Assembly (NCBI GenBank): GCA_964275345.1
Contig: CAXYBK010000003.1
Coordinates: 248,001 to 312,000 of the forward strand
Reading direction: 5' to 3'
From: MED-G78 sp964275345
Lineage (GTDB): Bacteria; Pseudomonadota; Gammaproteobacteria; Magnimaribacterales; D2472
Length of the DNA: 64,000 nt
Each line of letters opens with the position of its first letter. The first letter of the stretch is position 1. The position numbers and the translations under genes were made by a program. The notes beneath the pieces are model-generated. The model did not search any database. It worked only from the letters and a program-made list of their open reading frames with translations, and had not been told where the DNA came from. Positions 35,071 through 44,402 of the stretch are shown here, one piece after another.

Positions 35071-35631
35071 GTGAGAATTTTTTTGTCTCAGGGTGATGCC
35101 TCTGAGTGGTTAAAAAAAGGTAAAATTCTAATTTATCCTACTGAAGGAGTTTGGGGTATAGGATGTGATGCTTGGAATGAAAAAGCAGTTGCAAGAATAT
35201 ATGAGTTAAAAAAAAGGCCATCAGATAAAAGCCTTATCCTTTTATGTAAAAGTTTAGAATCAATATATAATTTTTTACTACCTTTAACGAAGAATGAAAT
35301 GGATTATGTAGAAACCATTAGCAAAAATCCTGTAACTATTTTATATAAATTTGATGCAGATAAAACGCCTGTGCATTTACAAAATAGCACTGGAAAAATA
35401 GCTATTAGAGTAAGCACTCACTATCATATAAAATCATTAATAGAAGGATTTAAAAATCCCATTATTTCTACTTCTGCAAATATATCAGGCAGTAATATAC
35501 TAAATAAAATTGAAGAATTTAAAGTAGATTTTGATTTTGATGACGTTGCTATATATAACAAACCTTTAGGTAATTTAAATAAACCTACACCTATAATAGA
35601 CTTAGAAAACCAAGAGGCGATAAGAGATTAA
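35071..35631 (+). CDS. tsaC: Threonylcarbamoyl-AMP synthase, TsaC/YrdC type
   Basis: Makes threonylcarbamoyl-AMP for the t6A37 tRNA modification. GTG start; 186 residues, close to E. coli TsaC (190) and without the Sua5 extension. The conserved YPTEGVWGIGCD (about residues 22-33), the KKRPSDKSLILL motif (about 47-58) and STSANISG (about 133-140) are present. It overlaps hemF by one base. Confidence 0.92.
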   Translation: MRIFLSQGDASEWLKKGKILIYPTEGVWGIGCDAWNEKAVARIYELKKRPSDKSLILLCKSLESIYNFLLPLTKNEMDYVETISKNPVTILYKFDADKTPVHLQNSTGKIAIRVSTHYHIKSLIEGFKNPIISTSANISGSNILNKIEEFKVDFDFDDVAIYNKPLGNLNKPTPIIDLENQEAIRD

Positions 35632-36533
35632 TGATTACTACTTTTGAACAAAACTTTAAAGAAATACAAAGCACGATTATTAATCATTACTCTAGTTTTG
35701 AAACTACTAAATCTTGCACAATTTCCGATGATAATTGGACCAGATCACAGGGAGGCGGTGGAAGAACTTATATAATTGAAAATGGTAAATTTTTTGACAA
35801 GGCGGCTGTTAATTTTTCATCTATTTCTGGAACAAAACTTCCTCAATCAGCTCGCGATAATATAAAGAATAAAAAAGCAATTTCGTACAGAGCGATGGGG
35901 GTATCCGTTATTACTCATCCAAAGAATCCTTTCATTCCGACAAGTCATATGAATATTAGATTATTTTTACTTCTAAACAAGAAAAAAGAGATTGTCGAAT
36001 GGTGGGTAGGAGGAGGATACGATTTAACACCTTTCTTTCCATATGCAAAAGACTGTCTAATGTGGCACAAGGATGCAAAGGCGCACTTTGATAAGTTTAA
36101 TAAGAAATATTACAAAGAATTTGCTAAAAATTGCGATGATTACTTCTTTTTGCCGCATAGAAAAGAAAAAAGAGGGATTGGCGGTGTATTTTTTGATAAT
36201 TTTAATGAATTAGGCTTAGATCTGTCGATGCAAATGCTTAAAAATACTGCTAAAACCTACCTCAATAGCTATTTAAAGATAATTAATCTTAGAAAAAGTC
36301 GTGAATATACTGCTAAGGATAAAGGTTTTCAGGAGTATAGAAGAGGAAGATATGCTGAATTTAACCTTTTATATGACAGAGGGACCTCTTTTGGCCTTCA
36401 ATCAGGTGGAAGAATCGAGTCAATTTTAGCTTCATTGCCACCGCAGGCATCTTGGATATATAAGAAAGACATATCTTTTATCAAAAATGAAAAAAAACTT
36501 TTATTAGCCTTGCAGAACAAATGGAGAGGTTAA
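35631..36533 (+). CDS. hemF: Oxygen-dependent coproporphyrinogen III oxidase
   Basis: Aerobic heme-synthesis enzyme, 300 residues (299 in E. coli), which oxidises coproporphyrinogen III to protoporphyrinogen IX. WVGGGYDLTPFFPY (about residues 124-137) and the C-terminal EYRRGRYAEFNLLYDRGTSFGL (in parts: RRGRYAEFNLLYDRG, TSFGLQSGGR) are signature blocks. The order tsaC-hemF-aroE is also found in Pseudomonas. Confidence 0.97.
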   Translation: MITTFEQNFKEIQSTIINHYSSFETTKSCTISDDNWTRSQGGGGRTYIIENGKFFDKAAVNFSSISGTKLPQSARDNIKNKKAISYRAMGVSVITHPKNPFIPTSHMNIRLFLLLNKKKEIVEWWVGGGYDLTPFFPYAKDCLMWHKDAKAHFDKFNKKYYKEFAKNCDDYFFLPHRKEKRGIGGVFFDNFNELGLDLSMQMLKNTAKTYLNSYLKIINLRKSREYTAKDKGFQEYRRGRYAEFNLLYDRGTSFGLQSGGRIESILASLPPQASWIYKKDISFIKNEKKLLLALQNKWRG

Positions 36534-36544
36534 TATATTAAATA

Positions 36545-37357
36545 ATGTCTAAATTATACAAATTAGGAGTAATTGGTTCCCCAATAGATCATTCCTTGTC
36601 ACCATTTATCCATTCTAGATTTGGAAGACAAGAAAATATCAATTTAGATTACAGAGCCTATAAAGTAGAAGATGAGGATCTACATAGTTTTATAAAAGAG
36701 TTTTTTCTTTCCAAAGAATCAAAAGGCTTGAACATAACCCTGCCGCATAAAAAAGCCACTGCAAAAATAATTACAAGCCTATCAAAAGAGGCTGCATTTA
36801 TAGATGCGGTAAATACGATTATTAAATCATCAGATAAATTGCATGCTGTATCCACAGATGGCGAAGGCTTAATTAAAGATCTTGTTAAAAAAGATATTCA
36901 AATCAGCAATAAGAAAATATTAATTATAGGAGCGGGCGCAGCTGTTGAAAGCGTGCTATTTAAAATTATTAAATCAAATCCTCAATCCATAACTCTTTCA
37001 AACAGATCAGAGGAGAAGGCAAAAAAGCTGTGCTTAAAATACTCACCCATGATGAATATTTCGCTTGAGTTACAAAAAAATAAATATGATTTAGTTATTA
37101 ATGGATCCTCTGCAGGCCTGACTGGAGATTTTCTCCCTCCTGATAATTCTCTATTTAATGAAAATACTATTTTTTATGATTTAAACTATTCACTAACTGG
37201 GACTGCCTTTTGTAATTGGGCCGAAGAGATTTCTAGCCACTCCCATGATGGAATGGGAATGCTTATATCTCAAGCGGCATTATCATTCAACGAATGGTTT
37301 GGCGTGATGCCTTCTACTAAAGGTATTTCTAAAGAGATAAGAGATTTAAGAAATTGA
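36545..37357 (+). CDS. aroE: Shikimate dehydrogenase
   Basis: Reduces 3-dehydroshikimate with NADPH in aromatic amino-acid synthesis. 270 residues (272 in E. coli). The N-terminal GSPIDHSLSPFIH (about residues 11-23), the catalytic Lys in NITLPHKK (about 63-70), the nucleotide motif IIGAGAAVESVL and GMGMLISQAALSF are present. Its TGA stop overlaps the TTG start of the next gene. Confidence 0.95.
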   Translation: MSKLYKLGVIGSPIDHSLSPFIHSRFGRQENINLDYRAYKVEDEDLHSFIKEFFLSKESKGLNITLPHKKATAKIITSLSKEAAFIDAVNTIIKSSDKLHAVSTDGEGLIKDLVKKDIQISNKKILIIGAGAAVESVLFKIIKSNPQSITLSNRSEEKAKKLCLKYSPMMNISLELQKNKYDLVINGSSAGLTGDFLPPDNSLFNENTIFYDLNYSLTGTAFCNWAEEISSHSHDGMGMLISQAALSFNEWFGVMPSTKGISKEIRDLRN

Positions 37358-37569
37358 AAAAATTTACACAATTTATTGCGGGAGCAGTTTGCCCCAGTTG
37401 TTCAGAGCAGGACTCCATAGCAATTCATCAAGATGATGATGAGATATTTTGTGCCAAATGTGGGTACAAAGAATATAGGCCTGGCTCCATAAAAGACCCT
37501 AAAAAAGATACAACAATTAAGGCAGTTAATGTTGTTGATATTAAAGATTTTAATAAGATTAAAAAGTAG
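37354..37569 (+). CDS. yheV: YheV-family zinc-ribbon protein
   Basis: A 71-residue protein read from a TTG start that overlaps the aroE stop. The opening KKFTQFIAGAVCPSCSEQDS and a second pair CAKC at about residues 33-36 make a four-cysteine zinc ribbon like E. coli YheV (DUF2387, RFIAGAKCPACQAQDS). The function of this family is unknown. Translational coupling to aroE supports expression. Confidence 0.85.
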   Translation: MKKFTQFIAGAVCPSCSEQDSIAIHQDDDEIFCAKCGYKEYRPGSIKDPKKDTTIKAVNVVDIKDFNKIKK

Positions 37570-37677
37570 TAATTTATTCGTCAAAGTTATAGAATACACG
37601 CAATTAAAGCCATAAAAACTGAGTAACTTTTTACGGCATCAAATGTTCTATAAAAAAACTGGTTATAAGGGATATAC

Positions 37678-38832
37678 ATGACTAATGTTAGAAGTTTAAT
37701 TTGTTCATTTAAAACACAATTTACAGTTATATTTTTTGCACTTTCCAACAAGGCTTTAGCTGAATGGGAAGATCTCAATATGACTCAAGGTGCAACTGCT
37801 ATAAGTAGAGAAGTCTATGATCTTCACATGCTTATTTTTTGGATATGCGTGGTTATAGGCGTTTTAGTTTTTGGGGTTATGTTTTACTCAATGTATGCAT
37901 TCACCAAGAAAAAGAATCCTGTTGCAGCAACTTTTCATGAAAACACTAAAGTGGAACTAGCATGGACAATTATTCCATTCTTAATTCTTATCGCAATGGC
38001 AGTGCCTGCCTCTAAAACCCTTCAGTCTATTTATAATGACGAAGCTGGAGATGTAAACATTCAAGTTGTTGGTCATCAATGGTACTGGCAGTACAGATAT
38101 TTAGAAGATGATGTTAATTTTTATGCAAACCTATCAACTGATCAAGATGAAATTTATAACAAAGTTCCTAAGGGTGAAAACTATCTCCAAGAAGTTGATG
38201 AAATAGTAGTAATCCCAGTAGGTAAGAAAGTTAGATTTCTTATAACAGCAAATGATGTTATCCATTCATGGTGGGTACCGGCGTTTGCTATAAAACAAGA
38301 TGCAATCCCTGGTTTTATAAATACTGCTTGGACTATTGTTGATGAGCCAGGACTATTTAGAGGGAAATGCACAGAGCTTTGTGGAAAAAATCATGGCTTT
38401 ATGCCTATTGTAGTAAAGGCTGTTGAGCAAGATGAGTATGATCTTTGGATAAAAGAAAAACAATCAGCAGCAATAGCTTTAGCTGAATTAACAGAAAAAG
38501 ACTGGACAGCTGAAGAGCTTGTAGCAAGAGGGGAATCTCTATACATAACTAACTGTGTAGCATGTCATGGACCTAGTGGTGCAGGTGTTACAGGAATTTT
38601 TCCTGCTCTTGCAGGAAGTGACATAGTTTTAAATAATAAAGCTCGCCAAATAGAAATTTTGATGGAAGGAGTTCAAGGAGCTGCAATGGCATCTTATGCA
38701 GAAAAACTTGCCGAAGTTGATATGGCAGCTGTGATTACTTATACAAGGCGATCTTGGGGTAATGCAGAAAAAGGGGACGGAGAAATAGTTGTTCCAAAAG
38801 ATATAGTTGAATATAAACAAAATAAAATTTAG
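37678..38832 (+). CDS. coxB: Cytochrome c oxidase subunit II with fused cytochrome c domain
   Basis: 384 residues: an N-terminal signal-like helix (ends about residue 28), two membrane helices (about 47-72 and 95-115), the CuA cupredoxin domain with H...CTELCGKNHGFM (about residues 233-245) and the aromatic WYWQYRY patch, then a C-terminal class I cytochrome c domain with CVACHG (about residues 294-299). The fusion lets it accept electrons directly from soluble cytochrome, as in caa3-type oxidases. First gene of the cox cluster, with AAGGGA before the start. Confidence 0.96.
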   Translation: MTNVRSLICSFKTQFTVIFFALSNKALAEWEDLNMTQGATAISREVYDLHMLIFWICVVIGVLVFGVMFYSMYAFTKKKNPVAATFHENTKVELAWTIIPFLILIAMAVPASKTLQSIYNDEAGDVNIQVVGHQWYWQYRYLEDDVNFYANLSTDQDEIYNKVPKGENYLQEVDEIVVIPVGKKVRFLITANDVIHSWWVPAFAIKQDAIPGFINTAWTIVDEPGLFRGKCTELCGKNHGFMPIVVKAVEQDEYDLWIKEKQSAAIALAELTEKDWTAEELVARGESLYITNCVACHGPSGAGVTGIFPALAGSDIVLNNKARQIEILMEGVQGAAMASYAEKLAEVDMAAVITYTRRSWGNAEKGDGEIVVPKDIVEYKQNKI

Positions 38833-38850
38833 TATTAAACGAGGGTATAT

Positions 38851-40437
38851 ATGAGTGCTGTAATAGAAAATCACCACGACGATCATGGTCATCATGGTCC
38901 AGCTAAGGGTCTTAAAAGATGGTTCTACACAACTAACCATAAAGATATAGGTACATTATATCTATGGTTTAGTTTTGCTATGTTCCTAATTGGCGGAGCC
39001 ATGGCAATGATTATTAGGGCCGAGCTATTCCAGCCAGGAATGCAAATTGTCGAGCCAGAATTTTATAATCAAATGATTACTCTGCATGGATTAATTATGA
39101 TTTTTGGAGGGGTTATGCCGGCCTTTGTAGGTCTTGCTAACTGGCTGGTGCCTATGATGATAGGTGCACCAGATATGGCTTTACCAAGAATGAATAATTT
39201 AAGTTTTTGGATATTACCTTTTGCTTTTTTTGTTCTTTTATCTTCATTGTTTATGGAAGGTGGAGCGCCTAATTTTGGCTGGACATTCTATGCTCCTCTT
39301 TCAACTACTTATGCGCCACCAAGCACAACCTTCTTTATATTTTCTGTGCATATTATGGGAGCCTCATCAATAATGGGCTCTATTAATGTGATAGTAACAA
39401 TCATGAACATGAGAGCTCCAGGAATGGGGCTTATGAAAATGCCATTGTTTGTATGGTCTTGGTTAATTACTGCATATTTACTTATTGCAGTTATGCCAGT
39501 TCTTGCAGGCGCTGTAACCATGATGTTAATGGATATTCACTTTGGTACAAGCTTCTTTGATGCAGCAGGTGGCGGAGATCCCGTTCTATTCCAGCACATA
39601 TTCTGGTTCTTTGGTCATCCAGAAGTTTACATTATGATTCTTCCAGCATTCGGGATTGTTTCACACATCATTGAAACATTTTCTAGAAAACAACTATTTG
39701 GATATTCGTCTATGGTTTGGGCAATGTTATCAATCGCAATTCTCTCATTTGTAGTTTGGGCTCATCACATGTTTACAGTTGGCATGCCTCTTGCAGCAGA
39801 ATTATTCTTCATGTGGTCAACAATGCTTATTGCTGTTCCAACTGGAGTAAAAGTCTTTAACTGGATAGCAACAATGTTTAGAGGCTCAATAACATTTGAG
39901 ACACCTATGCTATTTGCATGTGCTTTTGTAGTGCTATTTACTTTGGGTGGCTTTTCTGGATTGATGCTTGCAATTACACCTGCAGACTTTCAATACCATG
40001 ATACATATTTTGTTGTGGCTCACTTTCATTATGTTTTAGTTCCTGGAGCGATTTTTTCAATAATGGCAGCTGTGTATTATTGGATTCCTAAATGGACCGG
40101 AAACATGTACGACGAAAGGCTTGGTAGACTTCACTTCTGGTTATCATTTGTTGGAGTAAATGTTACATTTTTCCCACAACATTTTATTGGGCTAGCAGGG
40201 ATGCCAAGACGTGTTCCAGACTATGCGCTGCAATTTGCTGATTGGAATATGGTTTCAACAGCTGGAGCATTCTTATTTGGTTTCTCACAAGTATTTTTCT
40301 TATTTATAGTAATTAAAACAGTAATGGGCGGCAAAAAAGCAACTGGCGAAGTATGGGAAGGTGCTAGAGGTTTAGAGTGGACTGTGGATTCACCTGCTCC
40401 ATATCATACATTTGGTACGCCACCTAAAGTAAGTTAA
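38851..40437 (+). CDS. coxA: Cytochrome c oxidase subunit I
   Basis: Catalytic heme a/a3-CuB subunit of 528 residues with twelve helices. The CuB and heme ligands are present: TLHGLIM (low-spin heme His), FGHPEVYIMILPAFG with the His-Tyr cross-link pair (about residues 252-266), HH in WAHHMFTVGMP and HFHYVL (about 388-393). The FGHPEVY motif marks it as an A-type proton-pumping oxidase. The His-rich N-terminus (HHDDHGHHG) is unusual but common in this family of marine bacteria or simply variable. Confidence 0.98.
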   Translation: MSAVIENHHDDHGHHGPAKGLKRWFYTTNHKDIGTLYLWFSFAMFLIGGAMAMIIRAELFQPGMQIVEPEFYNQMITLHGLIMIFGGVMPAFVGLANWLVPMMIGAPDMALPRMNNLSFWILPFAFFVLLSSLFMEGGAPNFGWTFYAPLSTTYAPPSTTFFIFSVHIMGASSIMGSINVIVTIMNMRAPGMGLMKMPLFVWSWLITAYLLIAVMPVLAGAVTMMLMDIHFGTSFFDAAGGGDPVLFQHIFWFFGHPEVYIMILPAFGIVSHIIETFSRKQLFGYSSMVWAMLSIAILSFVVWAHHMFTVGMPLAAELFFMWSTMLIAVPTGVKVFNWIATMFRGSITFETPMLFACAFVVLFTLGGFSGLMLAITPADFQYHDTYFVVAHFHYVLVPGAIFSIMAAVYYWIPKWTGNMYDERLGRLHFWLSFVGVNVTFFPQHFIGLAGMPRRVPDYALQFADWNMVSTAGAFLFGFSQVFFLFIVIKTVMGGKKATGEVWEGARGLEWTVDSPAPYHTFGTPPKVS

Positions 40438-40439
40438 TT

Positions 40440-41000
40440 ATGGGCAATAAGAAAAGAACAGTATTAAAACTCTCCGCAGCTGTGGCTGGAATGTATCTAT
40501 TTTCTTTTGCGCTTGTTCCCTTATACGATGTTTTTTGTGACATTACTGGTCTAAATGGAAAAGTTGCTCAGTCCTCAAATGCTGAATCATCAATATCTGT
40601 TGAAGGCAGAGAAATTGGGCTTCAGTTTATTTCTCACAATAATGCCGGCATGCCTTGGGAGTTTAAACCCTCAAAAAAAGTTTCAAAAATAAAGACAGGA
40701 ACGCTTTATGAAGCTACATTTTATGCAAAAAATACTACAAATAAGATGATGACAGGCAGAGCTGTTAATAGTGTCGCCCCGTCTAATGCTAAAGATTACA
40801 TTAAAAAAATAGAGTGTTTCTGTTTCGCTGAAGGCATAGAATTAATGCCTGGTGAAGAAATACTTCTTCCAATCAAAATGGTTGTTGACGATGAGCTGCC
40901 TGAAAATATTAAGAATATTGTTCTTTCATACACTATCTTTGATAGCAAGATAGAACACAATATAACAATGGATCATGATGGTGATCATGCGGGGTCTTAA
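40440..41000 (+). CDS. ctaG: Cytochrome c oxidase assembly protein CtaG (Cox11)
   Basis: Delivers copper to the CuB centre of subunit I. 186 residues: one N-terminal membrane anchor (about 8-28) and a periplasmic domain with the copper-binding pair ECFCF (about residues 121-125). YDVFCDITGLNGK near residue 30 is typical. It lies between coxA and coxC with gaps of two and three bases. Confidence 0.95.
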   Translation: MGNKKRTVLKLSAAVAGMYLFSFALVPLYDVFCDITGLNGKVAQSSNAESSISVEGREIGLQFISHNNAGMPWEFKPSKKVSKIKTGTLYEATFYAKNTTNKMMTGRAVNSVAPSNAKDYIKKIECFCFAEGIELMPGEEILLPIKMVVDDELPENIKNIVLSYTIFDSKIEHNITMDHDGDHAGS

Positions 41001-41003
41001 GAT

Positions 41004-41921
41004 ATGAGCGGTGGAAATTATTACGTACCTGATTCAAGCAGATATCCAATTTTTGCTGCTGTTTCATTATTTCTTCTTGTCATGGGAGCTGGTGGAACAA
41101 TAAATGGAACGGCGAATGGCGCCGCAGTTTTATATGTTGGTTTTGCATCTATGGCTGTGACCATGTTTTTTTGGTTTAGAACAGTTGTCCAAGAGCATCT
41201 AGCTGGTCTTGATAGTGCCCAGTTAAAGAAATCTTATGTTTTTGGGATGGCTTGGTTTATTTTTTCTGAAGTTATGTTTTTTGGAGCCTTCTTCGGCGCT
41301 TTATTTTATGTAAGAACTTTTGCAGTGCCATGGCTTGCAGGAGAAGGAGAGAAAGGGGCGCCAATAGAATTTGTGCAAGAAATGGGTGTAGATTTTTGGA
41401 CTGGCTTTGAAAATACTTGGCCAGTTATTGCCACTCCAGATGCTGGCGATGGATATGTAATGGCTGACAAAAGCATGGCCTTTCCTGGATGGTCGCATGT
41501 TCTTGAGTGGCTTCCATTATGGAACACGATAATCTTGCTTAGCTCAAGTGTAACAGTACACTTTGCTCATTTAGGCTTAAAGAATGGAAGTAGAAAGTCC
41601 TTTAATAAATGGCTAGGTGTAACAGTTGGTTTGGCTGTGATTTTCTTAGGTCTTCAAGCAGCAGAATATTATGAAGCATACGCTCATTATGGTTTGACAC
41701 TTAATTCTGGAATATATGGATCTACATTTTTCATGCTAACTGGATTTCATGGTTTTCACGTATTTCTTGGGTGTTGCATGCTTTCAGTAATGCTTGTCAG
41801 ATCAGTATTCTTTAACCACTTTGAAACACATGATCATTTTGGCTTTGAAGCAGCTTCATGGTATTGGCATTTTGTAGATGTTGTTTGGGTAATGTTATTT
41901 TTCTTTGTATATATAATTTAA
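41004..41921 (+). CDS. coxC: Cytochrome c oxidase subunit III
   Basis: 305 residues with seven membrane helices. EVMFFGAFFGALFY (about residues 90-103) and the C-terminal HFVDVVWVMLFFFVYI are signature segments. An insert of about 45 residues after helix 3 (GEGEKGAPIEF onwards) is a known feature of the Pseudomonas-type subunit. Confidence 0.97.
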   Translation: MSGGNYYVPDSSRYPIFAAVSLFLLVMGAGGTINGTANGAAVLYVGFASMAVTMFFWFRTVVQEHLAGLDSAQLKKSYVFGMAWFIFSEVMFFGAFFGALFYVRTFAVPWLAGEGEKGAPIEFVQEMGVDFWTGFENTWPVIATPDAGDGYVMADKSMAFPGWSHVLEWLPLWNTIILLSSSVTVHFAHLGLKNGSRKSFNKWLGVTVGLAVIFLGLQAAEYYEAYAHYGLTLNSGIYGSTFFMLTGFHGFHVFLGCCMLSVMLVRSVFFNHFETHDHFGFEAASWYWHFVDVVWVMLFFFVYII

Positions 41922-42142
41922 TTTACTTGGTCCCAAGGAACGCTATTACCAAGCTGCCCAGTATAAAGACCATAAGTAATTAAAATTATTAATACAACAC
42001 CAAGGCTAACTCTTACACCTAAACCATAAACGGTTCTTTTGCTCTCGGTAGTGCCTTGATCCTTTAATAAAAAGAATAGGCTACTTACTAAACTTAAAAG
42101 GATTAATGCGATTACAATGAATATTGTAGTTTTTAATAACAT
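41918..42142 (-). CDS. DUF2909 twin-transmembrane protein in the cox cluster
   Basis: From the ATG at 42142 a 74-residue protein with two membrane helices around a basic loop (FFLLKDQGTTESKRTVYGLGVR), the pattern of the DUF2909 family that sits in reverse orientation between coxC and surf1 in Pseudomonas and relatives. Starts at 42163 or 42193 are also possible, but the latter would overlap surf1. It overlaps the coxC stop by four bases. Function unknown; a role in oxidase assembly is inferred from position only. Confidence 0.8.
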   Translation of the reverse strand: MLLKTTIFIVIALILLSLVSSLFFLLKDQGTTESKRTVYGLGVRVSLGVVLIILITYGLYTGQLGNSVPWDQVN

Positions 42143-42179
42143 CTTGCGGGTATTGTAAAACATAGTTTTTTTTTTAGAT

Positions 42180-42890
42180 ATGACTAGAAACAAATCTTTT
42201 AATCCAGGTATAAAAATCTCAGTATTTTTTATCTTCTTTGCAGCAGTATTTTTTGCACTGGGCGTGTGGCAGATAGAAAGAGGTCAAAACAAACAACAGG
42301 TATTAGATGCATTTAATGCAGCAATTAAAGCAGAACCCTCTGTGCTTAGTTCAACTTCAAAAAAATGGCAGAGAGTATATGTTTCAGGGAGTTTTGACGA
42401 GTCTCGACAAATTTTAATTGATAATACTATCTTTAGAGGTCGAGTTGGATTTAAAGTTTTTACACCCTTTATTCTTGAAAGTTCTGATAAATTATTGCTT
42501 GTTGATAGGGGCTGGATTGAACAAGAATCCTTTAGAGAGAACTTACCATCTATAACTATCAACACTCCTTTTGCAGAATTAAGTGGCCTACTTGTTAATC
42601 CTGAGCTTGGATTTGTTCTTTCAGAAGACTTGATATCTAAAACATGGCCAAAGATAAGCCAGACCCAATCATTAGATTACCTTGTGAAAGAATATCCAGA
42701 AGAGCTATATCCATTTATTTTAGTTGCTGAGCCAACCTTTAAGGATGCGCTAAATTACATGGAAGTAATACCAACAAATATGCCTCCAGTAAAACATTAT
42801 GGATATGCACTTCAGTGGTTTACTATGTTTCTTGTTTTATGTGGGATGTATATATATTTTGGTTTAAAAAATAAAAATTATGAAAAATAA
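42180..42890 (+). CDS. SURF1-family oxidase assembly protein
   Basis: 236 residues with the SURF1 topology: one helix at each end (about 10-30 and 208-228) and a periplasmic domain between. The N-terminal GVWQIERGQNKQQ (about residues 27-39) and the C-terminal HYGYALQWFTMF are family signatures. SURF1 assists heme a insertion into subunit I. It overlaps the next gene by 11 bases. Confidence 0.93.
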   Translation: MTRNKSFNPGIKISVFFIFFAAVFFALGVWQIERGQNKQQVLDAFNAAIKAEPSVLSSTSKKWQRVYVSGSFDESRQILIDNTIFRGRVGFKVFTPFILESSDKLLLVDRGWIEQESFRENLPSITINTPFAELSGLLVNPELGFVLSEDLISKTWPKISQTQSLDYLVKEYPEELYPFILVAEPTFKDALNYMEVIPTNMPPVKHYGYALQWFTMFLVLCGMYIYFGLKNKNYEK

Positions 42891-43428
42891 AATAGCATTA
42901 ATATTTATCTTGTTAACTCCTATTCTAATTGTAGCCCTGTCTTCAATTTATTTTAGTATGGGATATTCACCTGAAGGCACTAAAAACGAAGGAGTATTTT
43001 TCAATGAATACTTCGATGTAACGGACATGGATATCTATAAAAACGAACAAACTATTTCATTTGAAGATGGAAAATGGATTATGGGAGTTTATGTAACTGA
43101 TCCCAATAAAGCTGAAAATTCTTTATATCTTATGCGTCAGTTAAATGTAGCTTTAAATAGGGATATTTTTAGAATCAAAAGAGCAGCTTTTTATAGTAAT
43201 AGTAAATTAGACGAAGATATAAAGAGTATAGAAAGTGAGTATCCAAGGATGGAAATTTATAAAGATCCATCAATAAAATTTTTTGAATCTTTGCAGAACA
43301 ATTCATCATTAGATCTGATGTCTGAAAACCCAATTTTTATAATAGATCCATATGGAAGGGTTGTGATGTATTTTGATGTAGATCTCGATCCAAAGAAAAT
43401 ATTAAAAGATTTAAAGGTATTAATTTAA
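42880..43428 (+). CDS. Membrane-anchored protein of the cox cluster, possibly thioredoxin-fold
   Basis: 182 residues with one N-terminal membrane helix (about 5-24) and a periplasmic domain. The C-terminal stretch NPIFIIDPYGRVVMYFD (about residues 150-166) resembles the corresponding strand of SCO proteins, but no CxxxC copper motif is present. A gene of this size occupies the same slot between surf1 and ctaA in Pseudomonas. Its role is undefined. It overlaps ctaA by one base and surf1 by 11. Confidence 0.7.
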   Translation: MKNKIALIFILLTPILIVALSSIYFSMGYSPEGTKNEGVFFNEYFDVTDMDIYKNEQTISFEDGKWIMGVYVTDPNKAENSLYLMRQLNVALNRDIFRIKRAAFYSNSKLDEDIKSIESEYPRMEIYKDPSIKFFESLQNNSSLDLMSENPIFIIDPYGRVVMYFDVDLDPKKILKDLKVLI

Positions 43429-44402
43429 TGACAAATTTAAGAAATTTATCTCTATTTGGAGTTTTATTTGGCTTTGTTGTAGTGGCTTTAGGCGCTTGGA
43501 CTAGGTTGGTAGATGCTGGACTAGGTTGTCCAGATTGGCCTGGATGCTACGGGTTTGTTGTTTTTCCAACTAGTGAGCTAGATGTTGCAATAGCTGAGCA
43601 ACGATTTCCACAATTTCCATATGATATCAATAAAGCAATTCCTGAAGTGGTTCATAGATATTTTGCAGCTACATTAGGATTAGTTGCTATAGCTCTTTCT
43701 TTTTTATCTTTTAAACAAAGCGAAGATATTAATATCAGGTACTGGTGTTTAGGACTTCTAGTTTTTATATGTTGCCAGGGTGTTTTTGGCTATCTGACTG
43801 TTAGCTTAAAACTATTACCAATAATAGTTACAGGACATTTATTTGGTGGATTTATAACGGTATCACTATTCTTCTTTATCTTTATTAGAGCTGGAAATTT
43901 TCCCATATTGAATACTTTTAATATTCAAAAAGTTAAATATATAGCTTTAACTTGCTTGGTACTTTTATTAGTTCAGATATTCTTAGGTGCTTGGACAAGT
44001 ACAAATTATGCATCACTAGCTTGCCCAGATTTTCCAACTTGTCAGGGCTCTTTTTCACCTGAAATGGATTTTAAAAATGGATTTAGTTTTGACCAAGAAG
44101 TTGGGCCAAATTATTTATATGGTCTTTTGGACAATCCTTCTAGGGTAGCTATTCATTATTCACATAGAGTCACTGCTCTTATTCTTACATTTGCTTATTT
44201 AGTTTTAATTTCGAGACTTTGGTTTACAGCAGCAGCTCCACTAGCTTCTTCTGTTGGAGTAATACTACTTACTCAAATATCATTAGGCATTATGAATGTT
44301 GTATATGTATTACCTCTTTATATAGCTATAGCTCATAACTTAGTGGCTGCATTACTTTTAATAACCACGCTTACAATTAACTACTTGGCTTGGAAAAAAT
44401 GA
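43428..44402 (+). CDS. ctaA: Heme A synthase
   Basis: CtaA/Cox15 oxidises the methyl group of heme O to give heme A. 324 residues, eight membrane helices in two four-helix halves. WTRLVDAGLGCPDWPGCYG (about residues 24-42), VHRYFA with heme-ligand His (about 76-81), and the second-half ACPDFPTCQGS (about 198-208) and HYSHRVTAL are present. It feeds from ctaB, which overlaps it by 13 bases. Confidence 0.95.
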   Translation: MTNLRNLSLFGVLFGFVVVALGAWTRLVDAGLGCPDWPGCYGFVVFPTSELDVAIAEQRFPQFPYDINKAIPEVVHRYFAATLGLVAIALSFLSFKQSEDINIRYWCLGLLVFICCQGVFGYLTVSLKLLPIIVTGHLFGGFITVSLFFFIFIRAGNFPILNTFNIQKVKYIALTCLVLLLVQIFLGAWTSTNYASLACPDFPTCQGSFSPEMDFKNGFSFDQEVGPNYLYGLLDNPSRVAIHYSHRVTALILTFAYLVLISRLWFTAAAPLASSVGVILLTQISLGIMNVVYVLPLYIAIAHNLVAALLLITTLTINYLAWKK

